Source: Marsupella aquatica (Eukaryota; Marchantiophyta). Taken from it: a DNA stretch of 64,000 nucleotides. The notes under the pieces were generated by a model. That model saw only the letters and a program-made list of their open reading frames with translations. It was not told where the DNA came from and ran no database searches. The translations under genes and the position numbers were made by a program. The stretch is taken from NCBI GenBank assembly GCA_973895155.1, contig OZ316893.1, positions 10,974,001 through 11,038,000 on the forward strand. The letters are read 5' to 3'. Below are positions 11,095-23,909 of the stretch, one piece after another. The first letter of the stretch is position 1. The number at the start of each line of letters is the position of its first letter.

Positions 11095-14000
11095 ATTGCC
11101 TGTAAATGACCAGATATGCTTATATCCAGAGTGTTCATTGCTCTATTATTACTGCCAATACTACCAATGACTGCTTAAATATGTTTGAGAGCCTAAGGCT
11201 TGTGCCCTTCCTCCCATACATGCTTGTCTTTTGGGGACGGGATAGTCATTGCAAAAAGCAGTCCAACAAAATACAATACAAAATATGCATATTTATAGTA
11301 TTTTGATCAATATTCTATAAAAGACAAGAATACATTTTGGATTTACAACATAAAATTGAGAATATCTCTTACTGTATTGTACACTGTTTGTTGTGGGAGG
11401 CAATTAGAGTCACATCAATTACACATGAGACATCTTTCAGATTCTACCTCTCTAAAACGTCTTTCACACTTTTGGCAGAACCACTACACATTTTGTATTC
11501 CATTAGCCAGTTTTACACCGAGCCACCCCATTAGCCTGAATCTGAGGGTCATGCTTAGATCTAGTGTAATCTGATGGTCATAAATAAATCTAGTAAAATA
11601 ACATAAGATACATGCCTAGCATCTTCTCCTTGACAAGAACAGGCCCATTCGCCTCAATTAGAGGATCATCCTTAGATCCAGGGCAATCTGATGGTCAGAA
11701 ATTGATCTACTAGAATTACATAAGAATATTTCCTCTCCTTGACAAAAGAATGACATTTATTAACCACACTGGCAAAACAGAACAAACTGTATGCAATGCT
11801 AAGGAAGATCGGAAAATGTTGATGCACAATCGATGACAAGCACAAAGAGGTAGGGAGACATCCCAACACTAAAAAAGCAAAGCCATCAATAGGGTGTCTC
11901 AAACCGTCAGCTCTTTCCGAGTAATAGCTGTGCCTTAATAGTCAGTAAGATCTTCCATATCTGTCAACTCATATTGAGAGAATACCATTTTTGATCTCAG
12001 ATATCTATCTTAAATCACCAATGGCCATGTAAAAGGAGAAGTGTAAAATACTTCTTCCTTTTTCATATTAATCTTCACTACGCTGAGACTATTCTCGCTT
12101 GTCCATATTCCTCTGTACTACAGTGAGACTTTGCTCCACAATTTCAAATCAGAAAATACTGAAATCTGTGAAATGGTGTAACCAGGTTTTTGTCATGGCT
12201 AGGGGCTCTTTAAGGTGAAGTTTGACGTCCAACTACGTTATGATCCACCCCAACGAGCATAAATTTTCCATTTGCAATCCTTAAAACACAACGATCCGAC
12301 GGTCATATATCCCGACTTCTGCAGAAATTGGGTATTTTGGATCTGCTCGGTATATATCATTCCTTGAATGCTATGATCAAATCCTGGGATCTTGCACTTT
12401 TAATAAACTCAGAGCGTGAGAATCCTGCTGCAGCGATGATCTTCTCGTACTCGGGCTTAGTTCTCTCCCGGGCTCCCTTCATGAACACCAGCATATGAAA
12501 TTGAAAGCACATCGTCAGTTTGGCTTTTGGGCTTCTATCGTCCTCGTCACCCAACACATACTCGACGATTATGGCCTTGCCTTGTTTGGGGAGAGCTTTG
12601 AAACAGTTCGTCAGAATCACAATGGCATCATTGTCATCATGGTTGTGTAGAACACTCTGCAACACCCCGACGTACAATTCATCAGCATTGTGAACCCCAC
12701 CGACTGAAGTAAATTGGATCCCAACTTAATTACACCTGCAGTCAAAAGTTGGAATGGCACCATTGGCCGAGGGGAAGATGTAATTCTTCCTTGGGCCACT
12801 CCAAATCAAACGAACATTTGGGTGACTTACTGCCTCAAGAACTACACACGATCCAAATCACACATTTTGTTGTGATAGTTCCACTTTGAAGTAAGAGAAG
12901 AAATGTTTTTGTTTCCAATAAATTTCACTGCTGGGGCTGCTGATGCTAGAATTGTTTATCATAGATGAAAGACTTCCGCTCGCACAGACTGGCGTGAGTG
13001 CTAGAATTTTGAAAAGTCCGCCAATCATGCGTAGTCCCTACCTTAACAAACATTGCGTCTCCAGATGGCACAGACTCGAACATGTTGCCTCCTATGCTTG
13101 TTATACCTGAACGTGGCAAGAAACAAACCCACCTCTTGATTTAGAAATTGATCTGCCTAATTATGCCTTGAATGGAAATTACTTTCTAGCAATCAGAAAC
13201 TTTTGTTCTCGTTGGTACTTCCTCCAACACACTCGATAGGTATCAACAAGACTCGCTTTGTGAGGTCGAGATTTAGAATGCGTTAAGTTTGCGAGGAAGC
13301 AAACATAAGATGCCAGAAAAGCTCCACTAAAGCTGTCAAATACGATTAGTGATGACAGTTGACTTCTGGATATTCCTTTCAAGCCGTCAGTGAGCGCTCG
13401 TGTTCAGTCCTCGTAATGTAACGCGAGTGAGGTAGCTGCCATTGATGGTGACGATCGAGCGTGAGCAAAATCTTGCTACAACTGAAAGCCATGGTAATTA
13501 AATAACAGTAACTGACCTTTTAGTTCAGGAGCTTGGGCAATGACGGATGGGAGGTCGAAGTTGATTCCTTTCATCTGAGGGTTTCTGGCGATAATGTTAG
13601 CAACATGCCTTCCCGTCCCTCCTCCTACGTCCACCACAGTCTCCACACCTTCAAGCACACCGGAGTGCTGCAAAAACTCGATGAAACCGTATTGCATGTT
13701 GGTGAACCCGCGCATTGCATTTTGAAATAGTCCGCCAAACTCCGGATGTTTACCAGCATACTCGTACGCAGGCATTCCAAGTTGTTCTTCAAGTGGGGTG
13801 ACAACATCATCCAGAATGGAATTCCTTATGCGACCGAAAGCACCCATCATCTCTTCACAAAAAGCCATATCTGCAGGCATCTCAGATGTAAATTGCTATT
13901 ACTGTTGGTTCACACTATAAAGTTTCCAAACTTTGGTACTACTGGCAACTCCTATTTTGGAAAGACCGGCCATGGATTGTGTCGAAAGCCAACCTATCCA

Positions 14001-15930
14001 GACTATTGAGATCAAGTGCCCCACCGATAAACTGAAGATTGATAGTGATAAAATAATCACCTGCAATCGGTAGGATGTTGAGCTCGTTCTCTTTAACAAA
14101 CCAATTGGAGACTTTGGTCAGGCCATACGAAGGTTCTTTGTTGTCATTGAAGGATTCCGTGAAGACTCCTTCCCACACCAAGAGCTTGAGAAGGCATGTA
14201 AGCCTTCTCGTCAACTCGGAGTTCGGTTGGCGTGACTTGACGACGGGCAAGTGAGCGAGGATCTCCTCTGCTGTTAAGGGCTTTCCTCCTTCCGCTTTGA
14301 AGAGAATGTCCGGGATTCCCAACTCGAGAACCGCCTTGAGCGACATGGAGACCGAGAATTTCATGAGGATGTCGTGGGCCACGTATCCGCTGTCATCGCC
14401 TCGTGAAAGGGTGCCTCCATTGCTAATGCTGTCCATATTGGTGGTTAATTTAAAGCTGTTTGATCAATATTCTGGCCTGGAATGCCTAAGCGTGGCTAGA
14501 GGACAGATATGTGCACGGCAAACGTTAGTAGTTAGTCTCCTGATAATTAATCTACTGCGTCGGATAGAGTTCTACTATACGACCGTAACTCCAAGCCTTC
14601 ACGTAACCAGGCTTGTTGAGAAGTGATCAGCCAAGTGACTTGGACAGGTCCAAATTAATGTCCTCGGGAAGCATGCGTGGATTCAGCTAGACCTGGTGGA
14701 CGGTGGTGGAATCGATTCAGCTCAGGAGCACAGGCTCAGAAAAAACTTACAAGTAACATACGTTTGGAGGACTGCATTCTGCTAGAGGAAAGTGAAATGA
14801 TCAGCCGTGCCGAAATGGGTTCCGACCGAGAGTGTTCCCTTGCTAGTAGCTACCGTAGCTGGATATCGAACTCATGGATTGAAATTAAGAATAGCGAGCT
14901 TGAGAACGACGTGCAATCTAAGTGGGATACTTCCCTTTGTAGTCTCCATCCTAGTCAATTCTCACACAGACTCTCAGATCGACTCTGAGAGGAATGGCCG
15001 GGAAGGAGTGGTCTGGTCTTCAGTCAAGTTCACACTGTCAGATTCCTGAATGGGAATAATTACCTACTTTGGGGCATCCACCTTGCTTGTCCTGTAGCCT
15101 CGAGGGGTCATACTAGGGGATATTAACATGAGGGAGAGGACATAAACCATCCAATGGCATCTATTTTGCTAATAATTAGCGCAACGAAAGCTGCATTAAA
15201 GGCCTACCCCCTAGAGTGAAGCTTAAGGACGGTATCTCCAAGTAAGGTCAGAGTGACAATGATTCTAGCAAGCTTCTAGACAATAACTTCAATTAAGGAC
15301 AAAACTGAAATGGGTGGACGAAATACAGAGATAGGAGCAAAGAGCAGTGTTTTTCTTAGTGGCACCTCCCCAAAAAATCTTTTGCCACTTTTGGCCAAAA
15401 TTAGCTACTATGCTGTCTCATTAGCCACTGTTCCACCTAATCCCCCATTAGCCAGAATCGAACTGCCCGGGAAAATAATTGAATAGTGAATCTTTTGAGC
15501 ATCTTCTCTTCACACACTTTACATTCGCCACTCTCGAGAAAAAAGTGAAATCCGTAAAAAATACGCTGGCAAAGAGGAACAATAGTGACATTGACTATAA
15601 ATGTAGACAAAACTGAAATGGGGTGGGACAGCAGTCATAGATGAGGCAAAGGTATCATTGAATCCTTTCAATCCTTTGAAATTATTTTTTCTGTCTTCAT
15701 ATCTATATCTTTTGAGGAACGTGTAATCGGGCTTATATAGCATGATGCAAAGGCCTATAGTCTAGGGTGAAGCCTATAGTTTGTAAATCTCAATAAGGGA
15801 CAAAATTAATACTGAGTACTAAAGGACAAAATTGAAAATGAGGAGGGCAAAAAATGAGGGGAGAGAAATTAAGGACGGGGATGCGCAAAGATGAATATAA
15901 AGTTTTCTTTGACAAAATTCTTTTTACTTT
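11095..15930 (-). repeat. Left arm of a large inverted duplication (contains OMT copy B)
   Basis: Segments of this arm recur in inverted order and orientation at 32.1-37.98 kb. Examples are 11130-11215 with 37870-37965; 11672-11910 with 37060-37310; the whole OMT gene 12357-14436 with 34125-36491; 15030-15090 with 33490-33530; and 15600-15660 and 15830-15860 with stretches at 32.2-32.4 kb. The 3' flanks and upstream regions are included, so this is a segmental duplication and not gene retroposition. Confidence 0.8.
12357..14436 (-). CDS. Caffeate/catechol-type O-methyltransferase, copy B (4 exons)
   Basis: Same family and exon plan as copy A, on the opposite strand. The exons are 14436-14061, 13870-13517, 13106-13042 and 12656-12357 (376, 354, 65 and 300 bp), all GT-AG, joining to 364 residues without interruption. 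The SAM loop VVDVGGGTGRHVA is in exon 2. The catalytic histidine falls at residue 269. Unlike copy A, the residue three before it is serine rather than the usual tryptophan (SVLH instead of WIVH), a change shared with copy C. The upstream G-box of A and C is mutated here. The reading frame is intact, so the gene may be active, perhaps with altered substrate preference or expression. The substrate is unknown. Confidence 0.87.
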
Positions 15931-16034
15931 AATTCATCTTATTTTTTATGATCAAGGAACCAAAGAACAGGAAGTGGGGCTAGTATTATGGGGCAATAAT
16001 CACAATTACTTTCACAAGGGCAAGCCTATGATCC
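14437..16034. other. Upstream region of OMT copy B, part of the left duplication arm
   Basis: No additional gene. 14460-14780 is the inverted counterpart of the promoter region of copy C, and 15030-15930 that of 32.1-33.5 kb. The open frames at 14.3-15.0 kb are readings of this duplicated flank. Confidence 0.55.
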
Positions 16035-16172
16035 CAATGCACAAACAGTTAACATAGGTTCTTTTGATTGCAAGGAAACGAATGCACAAATAGTTAACAT
16101 AGATTCTTTTGTTAATTTGCAAGGAAATGAATGCACAAATAGTTAACATAGATTCTTTTGTTTACAAGGATG
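16035..16172. repeat. Tandem repeat, three units of about 46-49 bp
   Basis: Three head-to-tail copies of AATGCACAAATAGTTAACAT followed by a TTCTTTTG...GCAAGGAA tail, differing by a few bases. Non-coding. Confidence 0.75.
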
Positions 16173-16269
16173 GTATTGATTCGTTTGTTGGCTAGGAAAC
16201 CTCTAATGTCGATTCGTTCCTCCTCTGTGGTGTGTTTGCCACGGAAATACAGCAGGAGCGTTAACTCCA

Positions 16270-16668
16270 TTGTTATTAGGTGCCGGGGTAACTGACATCC
16301 CCTAAAATTGAATCCAAGTTTCGAGGATTGACCGTGCCATCCCTTGAGAACGCTGCAAATAGTGTGGAACCCTTTGATTGTTATATCCGGGGCATAGCAA
16401 CATCAGTTTGGAGCAGGTCCACCTCTTGCGATCTTTCTTGTGAGGGCCAGCCTAGCAATTTTCGTGATGATTTCCTGAGCAATACTGGACCACTCAGTGT
16501 TGCCTTCTCTAAGTAGCCTCGATATGTGACGAGCTTGTTTGTCGAATGTGAGGAAGCCCAATCCTCCGTGCTTCTTAGGATCCGTAACTGTACGTGGACC
16601 AGGCAATCAAAGGCTTGTTGTGGCCGCCATTGTGGTTTCGGCCCCAAAGGAACCGTCTGCAGGCTTTC
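16270..16668 (-). pseudogene. LINE (L1-like) reverse-transcriptase C-terminal fragment, downstream of the copia insertion
   Basis: Read on the minus strand, this encodes the typical non-LTR tail: an FLWGRN...KPLIAW segment and a DPKKHGGLGFLTFDKQARHI segment, in different frames because of at least one small indel. The ORF is interrupted at 16664-16668 (CTTTC), the target duplication of the copia element. It resumes at 29991, so the upstream RT half of the same LINE is the block at 29991-31586. The element is decayed and not mobile. Confidence 0.75.
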
Positions 16669-16943
16669 TATTAGAAAAGGTTTAATTGGTAGGCCACCGT
16701 CCAAAGTGGTAGGCCACCGTCCTTAGTTGTAGGCCACCGTCCTAAATTAGTGACTTAAATTAGACCATGAGGTGAACTATGTTATAGGTACATGTGAGGG
16801 AATGTGTAGCATGAGAGAATACACAATATTCTCGTTTGACTTGACCAGGCATCCAAGGGATGCCAGTCAATGTATAAAACCCCTCACTACTCAATGACAA
16901 ACACACCGCATTTCCACATTCTTGGGCTCATGGATTTCTAACA
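16669..16943 (+). repeat. 5' LTR of the copia element (275 bp)
   Basis: Begins TATTAGAAAAGG and ends TTTCTAACA. It contains three 20-bp tandem units (TAGGCCACCGTCC plus 7 bp) near its start, whereas the 3' LTR has four. The rest is almost identical to the 3' LTR. A TATA-like GTATAAAACCCC lies at about 16871-16882. Confidence 0.9.
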
Positions 16944-16961
16944 TGGTATCAGAGCCTTGTT
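16944..16961 (+). other. Primer-binding site (tRNA-Met type)
   Basis: TGGTATCAGAGCC directly follows the 5' LTR. This is the standard initiator-Met tRNA primer site of plant copia elements. Confidence 0.85.
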
Positions 16962-17469
16962 GTGTTACTTCTGAATTGTGGGATTTCATATTTCTTATGA
17001 GGAGAGGAGAGTTGGTCTAGAGAGAGGATTCCCCCTCTAGAACTACTTGAATCAAATTTGAAGAAGTAAGAATTGGACTCAATTCCCTACCAATTGATGA
17101 GAAAAGTTTTTCAAGCAGGTACATCGGGCAGCAAGACAATTTTTTTTTTGTTGGGGGGGAGCAGTTGAGGCCAAATCTAAGCACGATTAGATGACATTTC
17201 AGAAGGAGCAGAGTTTGTCAAATTCACGTTTTGGGCGAGAGGACGCTTGATCTCAAATTTTGTTTTTGGCATTGTGAAGAATGTGACGACGCAGATGCAA
17301 TAGAAAGCATTCCGAGTAGGTAATCTATGGTGAGCAATAATAGAAGTGTTCTATTGTGAATGCAGTGCTTCTTGCAGTGGTCAAGAAGATTTTTTGTGGT
17401 GGCAAGAAGATTATTGGATAGTGATCCAATCAAAGGCGTTGGTGCTTTTCTTTTGAGCAGCGGCTCAAT

Positions 17470-18342
17470 ATGACGTCAAACATGAAGATCCCAAAGTTTG
17501 ATGGCACATATTTCCAAGTGTGGACAAGAAAATTGATTTTGAGTTTCAAAGATGAGAAGCTGATGGGAATTGTTGATGGCACTAGCCCAAAGCCAACAAC
17601 AACTCCAATGTACACCCCAACAAAATATGAATTGGAAGAGTGGGATCATAAAGACAACAAGGCACTTCGAATTCTGACACAAGGCATGGAGAATTCATAA
17701 GCACATCATATCAGTAGTGCCAAGACTGCTGCGGAAGCATGGTCAACACTTCTCAACATGTTTGAAGCAAGTGATGCCATAACCAAGATGTATCTTCATG
17801 ACAAGTTGGCCACTCTCAAGATGAAGCAAGGAGAAAGCGTCATAAAGCATGTACATGTTTTAAGAGGAATTTTGGAGCAACTTAATGCAGCGGGAGCACC
17901 AATGTCAAATGAGGATGCACGATTGGCACTCATGAGGAGCATGCCTCAAAGTTGGAGAGGGGCAATTATTCCTCTAAGGAGGGATACAACTCTTACTCTT
18001 CCGTCCTTGATTGCATATCTATTGCAAGAGGAAACGATGCAAAAAATGAAGGACTTGGCAGAGTTGACAACATCACTTTACATTGACTCAAGGCTAGGGT
18101 CGAAATCTACCATCTCACAAGGTAGTAATTTTGGGAAGGCTAGCACCTCCCAAAAACCATGGAAGGAGAAAGCTTCCAAGATGAAATGTCACTTTTGTAA
18201 ACGGAAAGGACATTTTATTCATGACTGCAGAGCAAGGATAGCCAAGGAGGGAAATGATGCCAAGAAGGTTCAAGCGAACTCAGTCATACATAAGTTGTAT
18301 GTGGCATCAATTGGGAATTCCGATGAAGGAGATTCAAGTTGA
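17470..18342 (+). pseudogene. copia gag region (broken)
   Basis: Encodes the capsid-like UBN2 domain (starting MTSNMKIPKFDG, with an EEWDHKDNKA segment) and a zinc knuckle, CHFCKRKGHFIHDC, near the end (about 18187-18228). An in-frame TAA at 17698-17700 interrupts the capsid region; the frame continues unchanged after it, so it is a point nonsense mutation, compatible with CAA to TAA. A second in-frame TGA at 18340-18342 sits where copia proteases normally have the tryptophan of the WY(V/L)D motif, compatible with TGG to TGA. Gag and pol would originally have been one reading frame. Confidence 0.88.
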
Positions 18343-18345
18343 TAT

Positions 18346-20114
18346 GTGGACACAACTGCAATCCAACATATGGTGCATCATCGAGAAAGCTTTGTGGAAT
18401 ACAAAGCTTGGGATCATGCCCATGTAGTGTATTTGGGAGATGATTCGACCTTGCAGATTGCTGGAGTGGGATGTGTTCCCATTAAATTCCATGATGGTTC
18501 AGTGAGGATAGTGGAACATGTGCTTCATGTACCTTGTCTCACAAAGAACCTATTTTCAGTGAACCAACTTGATGAAGAAGGAGGAGAGGCTATCATCAAA
18601 AAAGGTTCATGTACTTTGAAGAGTCTAAGTGGCTCTATCATTAGTACTTGCTTTACTGTTAACAAGTTATATAAACTTGGTGTAACTGTAAGCCTCCACA
18701 CTGCAAATATTGCTATCACAACCGAGATCACAACAAGTGGGGCAATGTGGCATAAAAGGCTTGGCCACATCAATGAAGCTAGAATGCAACAACTGCAAGA
18801 CCACAACATGGTGGAAGGCATTGGTAAATTTGATGGAGTTTCTTTGTCTAATTGCGGAGCCTGTGCAAAGGCAAAGTCTACAAAGTTGAAATATCCGAAG
18901 GGTGGAAGATCAAAGGCAACTGAACTTCTTGCCTTAGTTCATTCAGATATTTGTGGCCCAGTTCGCACTGCCACTCATTCAGGCTATGTCTACTTCATCA
19001 CATTCATTGATGATTTCTCGAGATATTGTACCATATATCTCTTGAGGCACAAGTCAAAAGCCTTTGTGAAATTCAAAGAGTTTGAAGCTCTTGTAGAAAC
19101 ACAAACCGACAAAAAGGTTAAGGTGTTGCGGTCTGACAATGGAGGAGAGTACAAGTCAACAACCTTTGACCTATTTTGCAAGGAATATGGGATTGCAAGG
19201 AAATTTACAGTTGCAGAGACTCCTCAACAAAATGGAGTAGCTAAGAGAAAGAATAGAACACTAGTGGAGGCAGTTCTATCCTTGTTGAATCATTCAGGTC
19301 TATCTCAATCCTATTGGGGGGAAGCTATTCATACAGCTAACTACCTTCAAAATCAAACACCCACAAAAGCACTAGATGCCGACAAGACACCATATGAGCT
19401 TTGGTATGGGAGAAAACCAAACTTGTCACATCTCAGGGTTTTTGGATGTAGAGCACATCTTAACATCAACAAAAACCATCAAGGGAAGCTTGACAATCAT
19501 GCCAAAGATTGTATTTTTGTGGGATATCCAGAAGACTCCACATCAAGAGATGTCTATAGGGTTCAACGAACAACCGATCGCAAGGTGATTGTGGCAAGAG
19601 ATGTTCGATTTAAAGAAGACCAGCCCGGTGGAAAAGGCCCAGTTACTTCAGAGTTGGATGATCCGGTGCTATTTGAACTTCCACTAGCACTAGCATCAAC
19701 ACCAACTCCAATGGGAGCACCAGTGCTAGCTCCGGCACCAGGTCCAGTGGGAGCACCAGCACTAGCACCAGTGGGAGCACCGGCTTTAGCTCAAGTGGGA
19801 GCTAATGCACCTGATGTTAGAGAAGAGGCTATTGAAATTTCAGGCACATCTACTTCAAGAGGACCACAACCAAGCAGTTCACTACCACGATCCAGGTCCA
19901 CAGAATCATTTGCAACACATTTTGATGAATTTGAAGGTTCAATAGAAGATGATGCCTCTACTCATGTTGAATTCTCAGAACCAGAATTTGGAAGGGGAAA
20001 GAGGAAAAAGATACCAACGAGGAGATATGGTTTTGACTCTGATTCAGCCATTGTGGCCTTAGTGACTGAATCTGGTCCAAGAATGGTGGAACCTACTTCT
20101 TTGAAGGAGGCACT
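18346..20114 (+). pseudogene. copia pol part 1: protease remnant, GAG-pre-integrase and integrase
   Basis: The protease active-site region reads DTTA instead of the usual D(S/T)GA. It is followed by the HHCC zinc region (HKRLGH...CGAC) and the integrase core with HSDICGP and RSDNGGEY. The third catalytic position, normally the glutamate 36 residues after the second aspartate (GVAERKN in relatives), is lysine here (codon AAG at 19243-19245). The integrase should therefore be catalytically dead. A Pro/Ala-rich linker (about 19680-19830) follows. The frame runs into the nested transposon at 20115 and resumes at 28112. Confidence 0.9.
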
Positions 20115-20138
20115 AACAAGAAGCCTTAAATGATGAGT
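20115..20138 (+). repeat. Left terminal inverted repeat of the 8.0-kb transposon
   Basis: AACAAGAAGCCTTAA, AT, GATGAGT. It pairs with 28088-28111, with AT replaced by GG. It is preceded by the target duplicate CACT (20111-20114). Confidence 0.88.
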
Positions 20139-20674
20139 AACAAGCCCATACTTTAGGAACTCTAGCCAAAAAATCAGAAAAACAACGAAAAAGTCAAAAA
20201 AAGTGCAAAAATTAGCACCTATTTTAGAGCAAAAATATGGAGCGAACAAAATATGACATAAACTAGCTATGTTTTGACACCTAAAAATGACCAAATTCAT
20301 CTGAAGTTACATTCCACCAATAAATGATCTCAAATACAACACTATTATCTACAATGGTCTCATAATTACACGAGGTGTCTTTTGAAACAACAACTAAATC
20401 ACCTCCAAAAGCCATTGTCATTTAAAAACCAGAAAATAAATTACTACAACTTAACCTGATACACATTATTGTGAAAAGAAGACAAGGAGAATAGAAATGA
20501 CACCATCTAATTGAATTGAAACACAACCCACTAAGATAATATTAAACTACAAATTTCTCAAGAAACTTTAACCATGAATTCATGAATAAGTGGTAAAGGC
20601 ATTTTGAAAATTTGTAAATTTTCAAGTTATCCATGTTTTTCAATGGTAATGTCATAAACAATAACTACTTTTCA

Positions 20675-23600
20675 TTACTCAGATCCAGAAGTTCTCAATT
20701 CTTGAAACGAAATATCCCTAGATTTATCTCCTAGCGGGGTTCTAGTTGATCCATTCTCTTGTTCTTGCTCTTTCTCTTCTGCCAAAAATTCAGTCAATCG
20801 GATTTTGATTCGATCTACTGTCTTTTTGTACAATGTATCAGATTTTGTCAACATGAAGTTGTAAGCAAAAACAGTAGTTGAAGATAAATCAAGCTCTTGG
20901 TGAAACCATATTGGTTTCAAAGTTCCTTTCCCACGACCACTTTTCTTCTTTTCGTAGTTTAAGACTTCTGGTAAGTACTTGGCTTTCCAAGGATCTGACC
21001 CGGTTTTTGGAGCATGCCATAAAACATAAATCATTTTTGGAATGTTGAACTCGTCACGCTGGTCAATTCTTTCCACCTTGGCCACCCAAAATGTTTCCGA
21101 TTCTTCTCCAGCAACAGAAATATAAGTGTTGACTTCAAGATCCGAAAAGTCTCCTTCCATATTCTCCTTCTCTGCATCTATCTTTCCTTGATTCCGATAA
21201 GGACCCACGTATATATCTCTGGTAGGTCCGTATACTCTCTCTTCAATTTCCTCTTCATTGACAAGGACTCTGGGAACTTCAGCAGCAACAGCAATCTCCC
21301 TTTGGGAGCGTGGCCATTGAAAAGGGAAAATCAATGGTCTTTGATCAAGGAGCAAAGATTTATTCAATTCCCGTTGCTCTTCAAAAAACATTCTCCACCA
21401 GTTCACTTCCTCTTCTGAGAATAAAGTTTCAACTGCAAGTATTCCCTTTTGAATCTCATTTAACGAATCATCCATCTCCTTCAAAGTCATTCTTGAAGAA
21501 CTAGACATATTTGGTTGAGTCCTTGTAACGTTCTTATCCCCCTTTTTGAAAAGGGGTAATCCGGGAGCACAACCCATCACCTTTTCTGGCTCCTCTTCCC
21601 TCAAAAATTTCACGCCTCCGTCAGGTTTCCAAGTTGAGTCCGTGGAAAACTTCTTCCCCCATTGGGTTGGAACTTGATTTTCCAACTTGTCAAATGCAAA
21701 TTTGTACTGGTGGTGGAAGGTAACATTTCGAATCCTTTCAATGACTAAAGGTGGATCTGAGAAGGCATATTGACGGAAATCATATGTTTCCTTTAAAAGA
21801 GCGATATTTGGTTGGGGTTGATATGATTCACAAATAATATCACATAGGCTTTCGTATGTGAATGCCTTAAACCTTGCTAGTCGTTTAGAAAATCGACTGA
21901 ACATTTGATCTATTTGGTCGTGTGTGTGTCCAACCAACAAGAATCCTAGTTTGATTTTCCGAAAAACCTTTCTTCGAATCAACATATGAAGATAGGCAAA
22001 GAGTAAATTATTTTTATTTTCTCTACTGGTATTATCAAGTTGAAGATAGAGAACAGGCGGCAAGCCACCAGGCTTTTCTTCCCATTCGTGAAACACCCTT
22101 TGCAGGATTGTGACTGTCAAGTTTCCATCATTATGCAATACAGGATAATTAAGAAACACTCTTGAAAATAGTGCACCATTGAAAACCAGGCATCCGACAA
22201 CGTGCATTTGGATCAAACATGTTTCGTCCACCGATTTTGGGGGCCGCGGCCAATGAGGCAACCTTGTCTTCTTCTGATCCATCCCATCAATGACAACTCC
22301 CAAATATTTATCAGAATTTGAAAAACATTTCTTACGATGCTTCGCGAGTTTCTCACGTTCTTTGGATTGTTGGTCTCTATGTTTTTGTAACATAATTTCC
22401 CCTCGCCCTGGAAAAACAACTTGTTAGTTTCTTCAAAAAAAATTAGAAATCATGTGTTAAGCCATATTCTTGAAACAAAAACTTGTCAAACTTGTAAGCA
22501 ACTTACTCTTTTCGGTCTCCGAGACAGCTTTGTCCCAAATTGATTTGAACTCCTCGCAATCCGCGCAAGCACTGAATCGATTGACTGGAGGAATCTTCAC
22601 ATGACCAAATTCTTGAACCCAAACTTTCAAGAATTGTCGATAGGATATTTTTGAAGATTCATCAATCTTCAAAATTTCAAAATTCTATTTAATCTATTTT
22701 CAAAATTCTATTTAATCTATGATTGCCAACGCAAAATATAAGCTTGAAAGCTTTCCGACAAATACTCTTTTGACCAAACGTGTAAGATATAGTCTGCCTC
22801 CCTCCTTCATTTCCGTCTCGCTTTATAAGCCACTACAAAGATAAAGATCGATCTTGAGATTTCTGCCTCAAAAATTTAGAACGGGCCTCACGAATTTCTT
22901 TTGGAGATAGACTTAGGAGACAATGACTCTGACAACAGTACTTACTATTTGTTTTCTTGATATCCTCCTCTTTCAACTTTGTTTCACACAAAGTGGCGTT
23001 GCTCGTACGTTTGTAACGACTAGATGCCACCGGAACATCATCATCCTCCCCACTCTCCGAAGACTCGCTTTCATTCGATGATGAAATGGTCACCAACATT
23101 TGCTTCTGAACATGCCTAGATTCCAGACCTACAGCCTTCGGAGATGGAGGCTCTTCCTTCACTCTATGCACCCTTGGAATACCTGGGCGTATTTCAGAAA
23201 TCCCTCCATTACCATGTAGGGACCCTTTCAATATTTTCCTAGGGTCCCTCTCCACCAGGTTGGTTTCCCTGTTTGAGTTTCCGTGACTTGATCCGCTCCC
23301 TGCCCCAACACCATGACTCCTAGGTAAAACTGAGGAACGCACATTAGAATTCTTTTCTGGAATACTTTTCAATAACACTGGTCATCTAGTTTCTTCCCTC
23401 ATCCCCCTGTGAAATGTTTCCGACGTTGGCTTACCAAAGGTTTTACTTTTTGGCATTTGCTTCAGCCGCTGAACACTTTGCAGACTGCAAAAATCTCTGT
23501 CATTTTCCCCACTTAGTGCCTTCTTCGTCTTTCCAAATCCAGTCTTCATGAATTCATGAGACCGTTTCCCAGACATCCAAATAGGCATTGAACCTTCCAG

Positions 23601-23909
23601 ATTACTCCCCAATTTGTCCTTTGTTGGTGACAAAGGAGATACAACTTGACGTCCAGGGGGGCCAATACTCTCCAAGGAGTCAGAGGAGCTCCCTGACCTC
23701 TCTTTACCACCGACCAATGATTTCTTCCCACTAATTGCAAGTCGTAAAGGACTACGTTTTAACTTGCTCATAGGGGTGGGGGGTGGCATATCTAAAACAG
23801 TAGTTATTCCAGGGATATCTGGGCCAACCACTGTGCAGGGGCCATCCGGCAATGAAACATCATCAGAAACTCCATCTGAATAATCATCTGATTCGTAACA
23901 CGCCGCCAT
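20675..23909 (-). pseudogene. Transposase-like protein, DUF7869 type (DDE/RNase-H-like core), broken
   Basis: Read on the minus strand from the ATG at 23909. Exon 1 stays in one frame to about 22721, then comes coding sequence 22672-22507, an intron with GT...AG at 22506-22408, and a last exon 22407-20675. Originally about 1000 residues. Features: an N-terminal Ser-rich region; ICRKAF...GNHRLNRIL; a CADCEEF zinc-type pair; then the core with IDGMDQKKTRLPH (about 22270-22294), LQLDNTSRENKN (about 22010-22042) and GHTHDQIDQMFSRF (about 21900-21935). These spaced Asp/His blocks match the family I know as DUF7869, thought to be a DDE-type transposase. Breaks: TGA at 23382-23384 and TAG at 22833-22835, both in frame and both one C-to-T change from CGA and CAG, and a 23-bp tandem duplication (22675-22697/22698-22720) that shifts the frame. 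This copy cannot make full-length protein. Confidence 0.8.
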
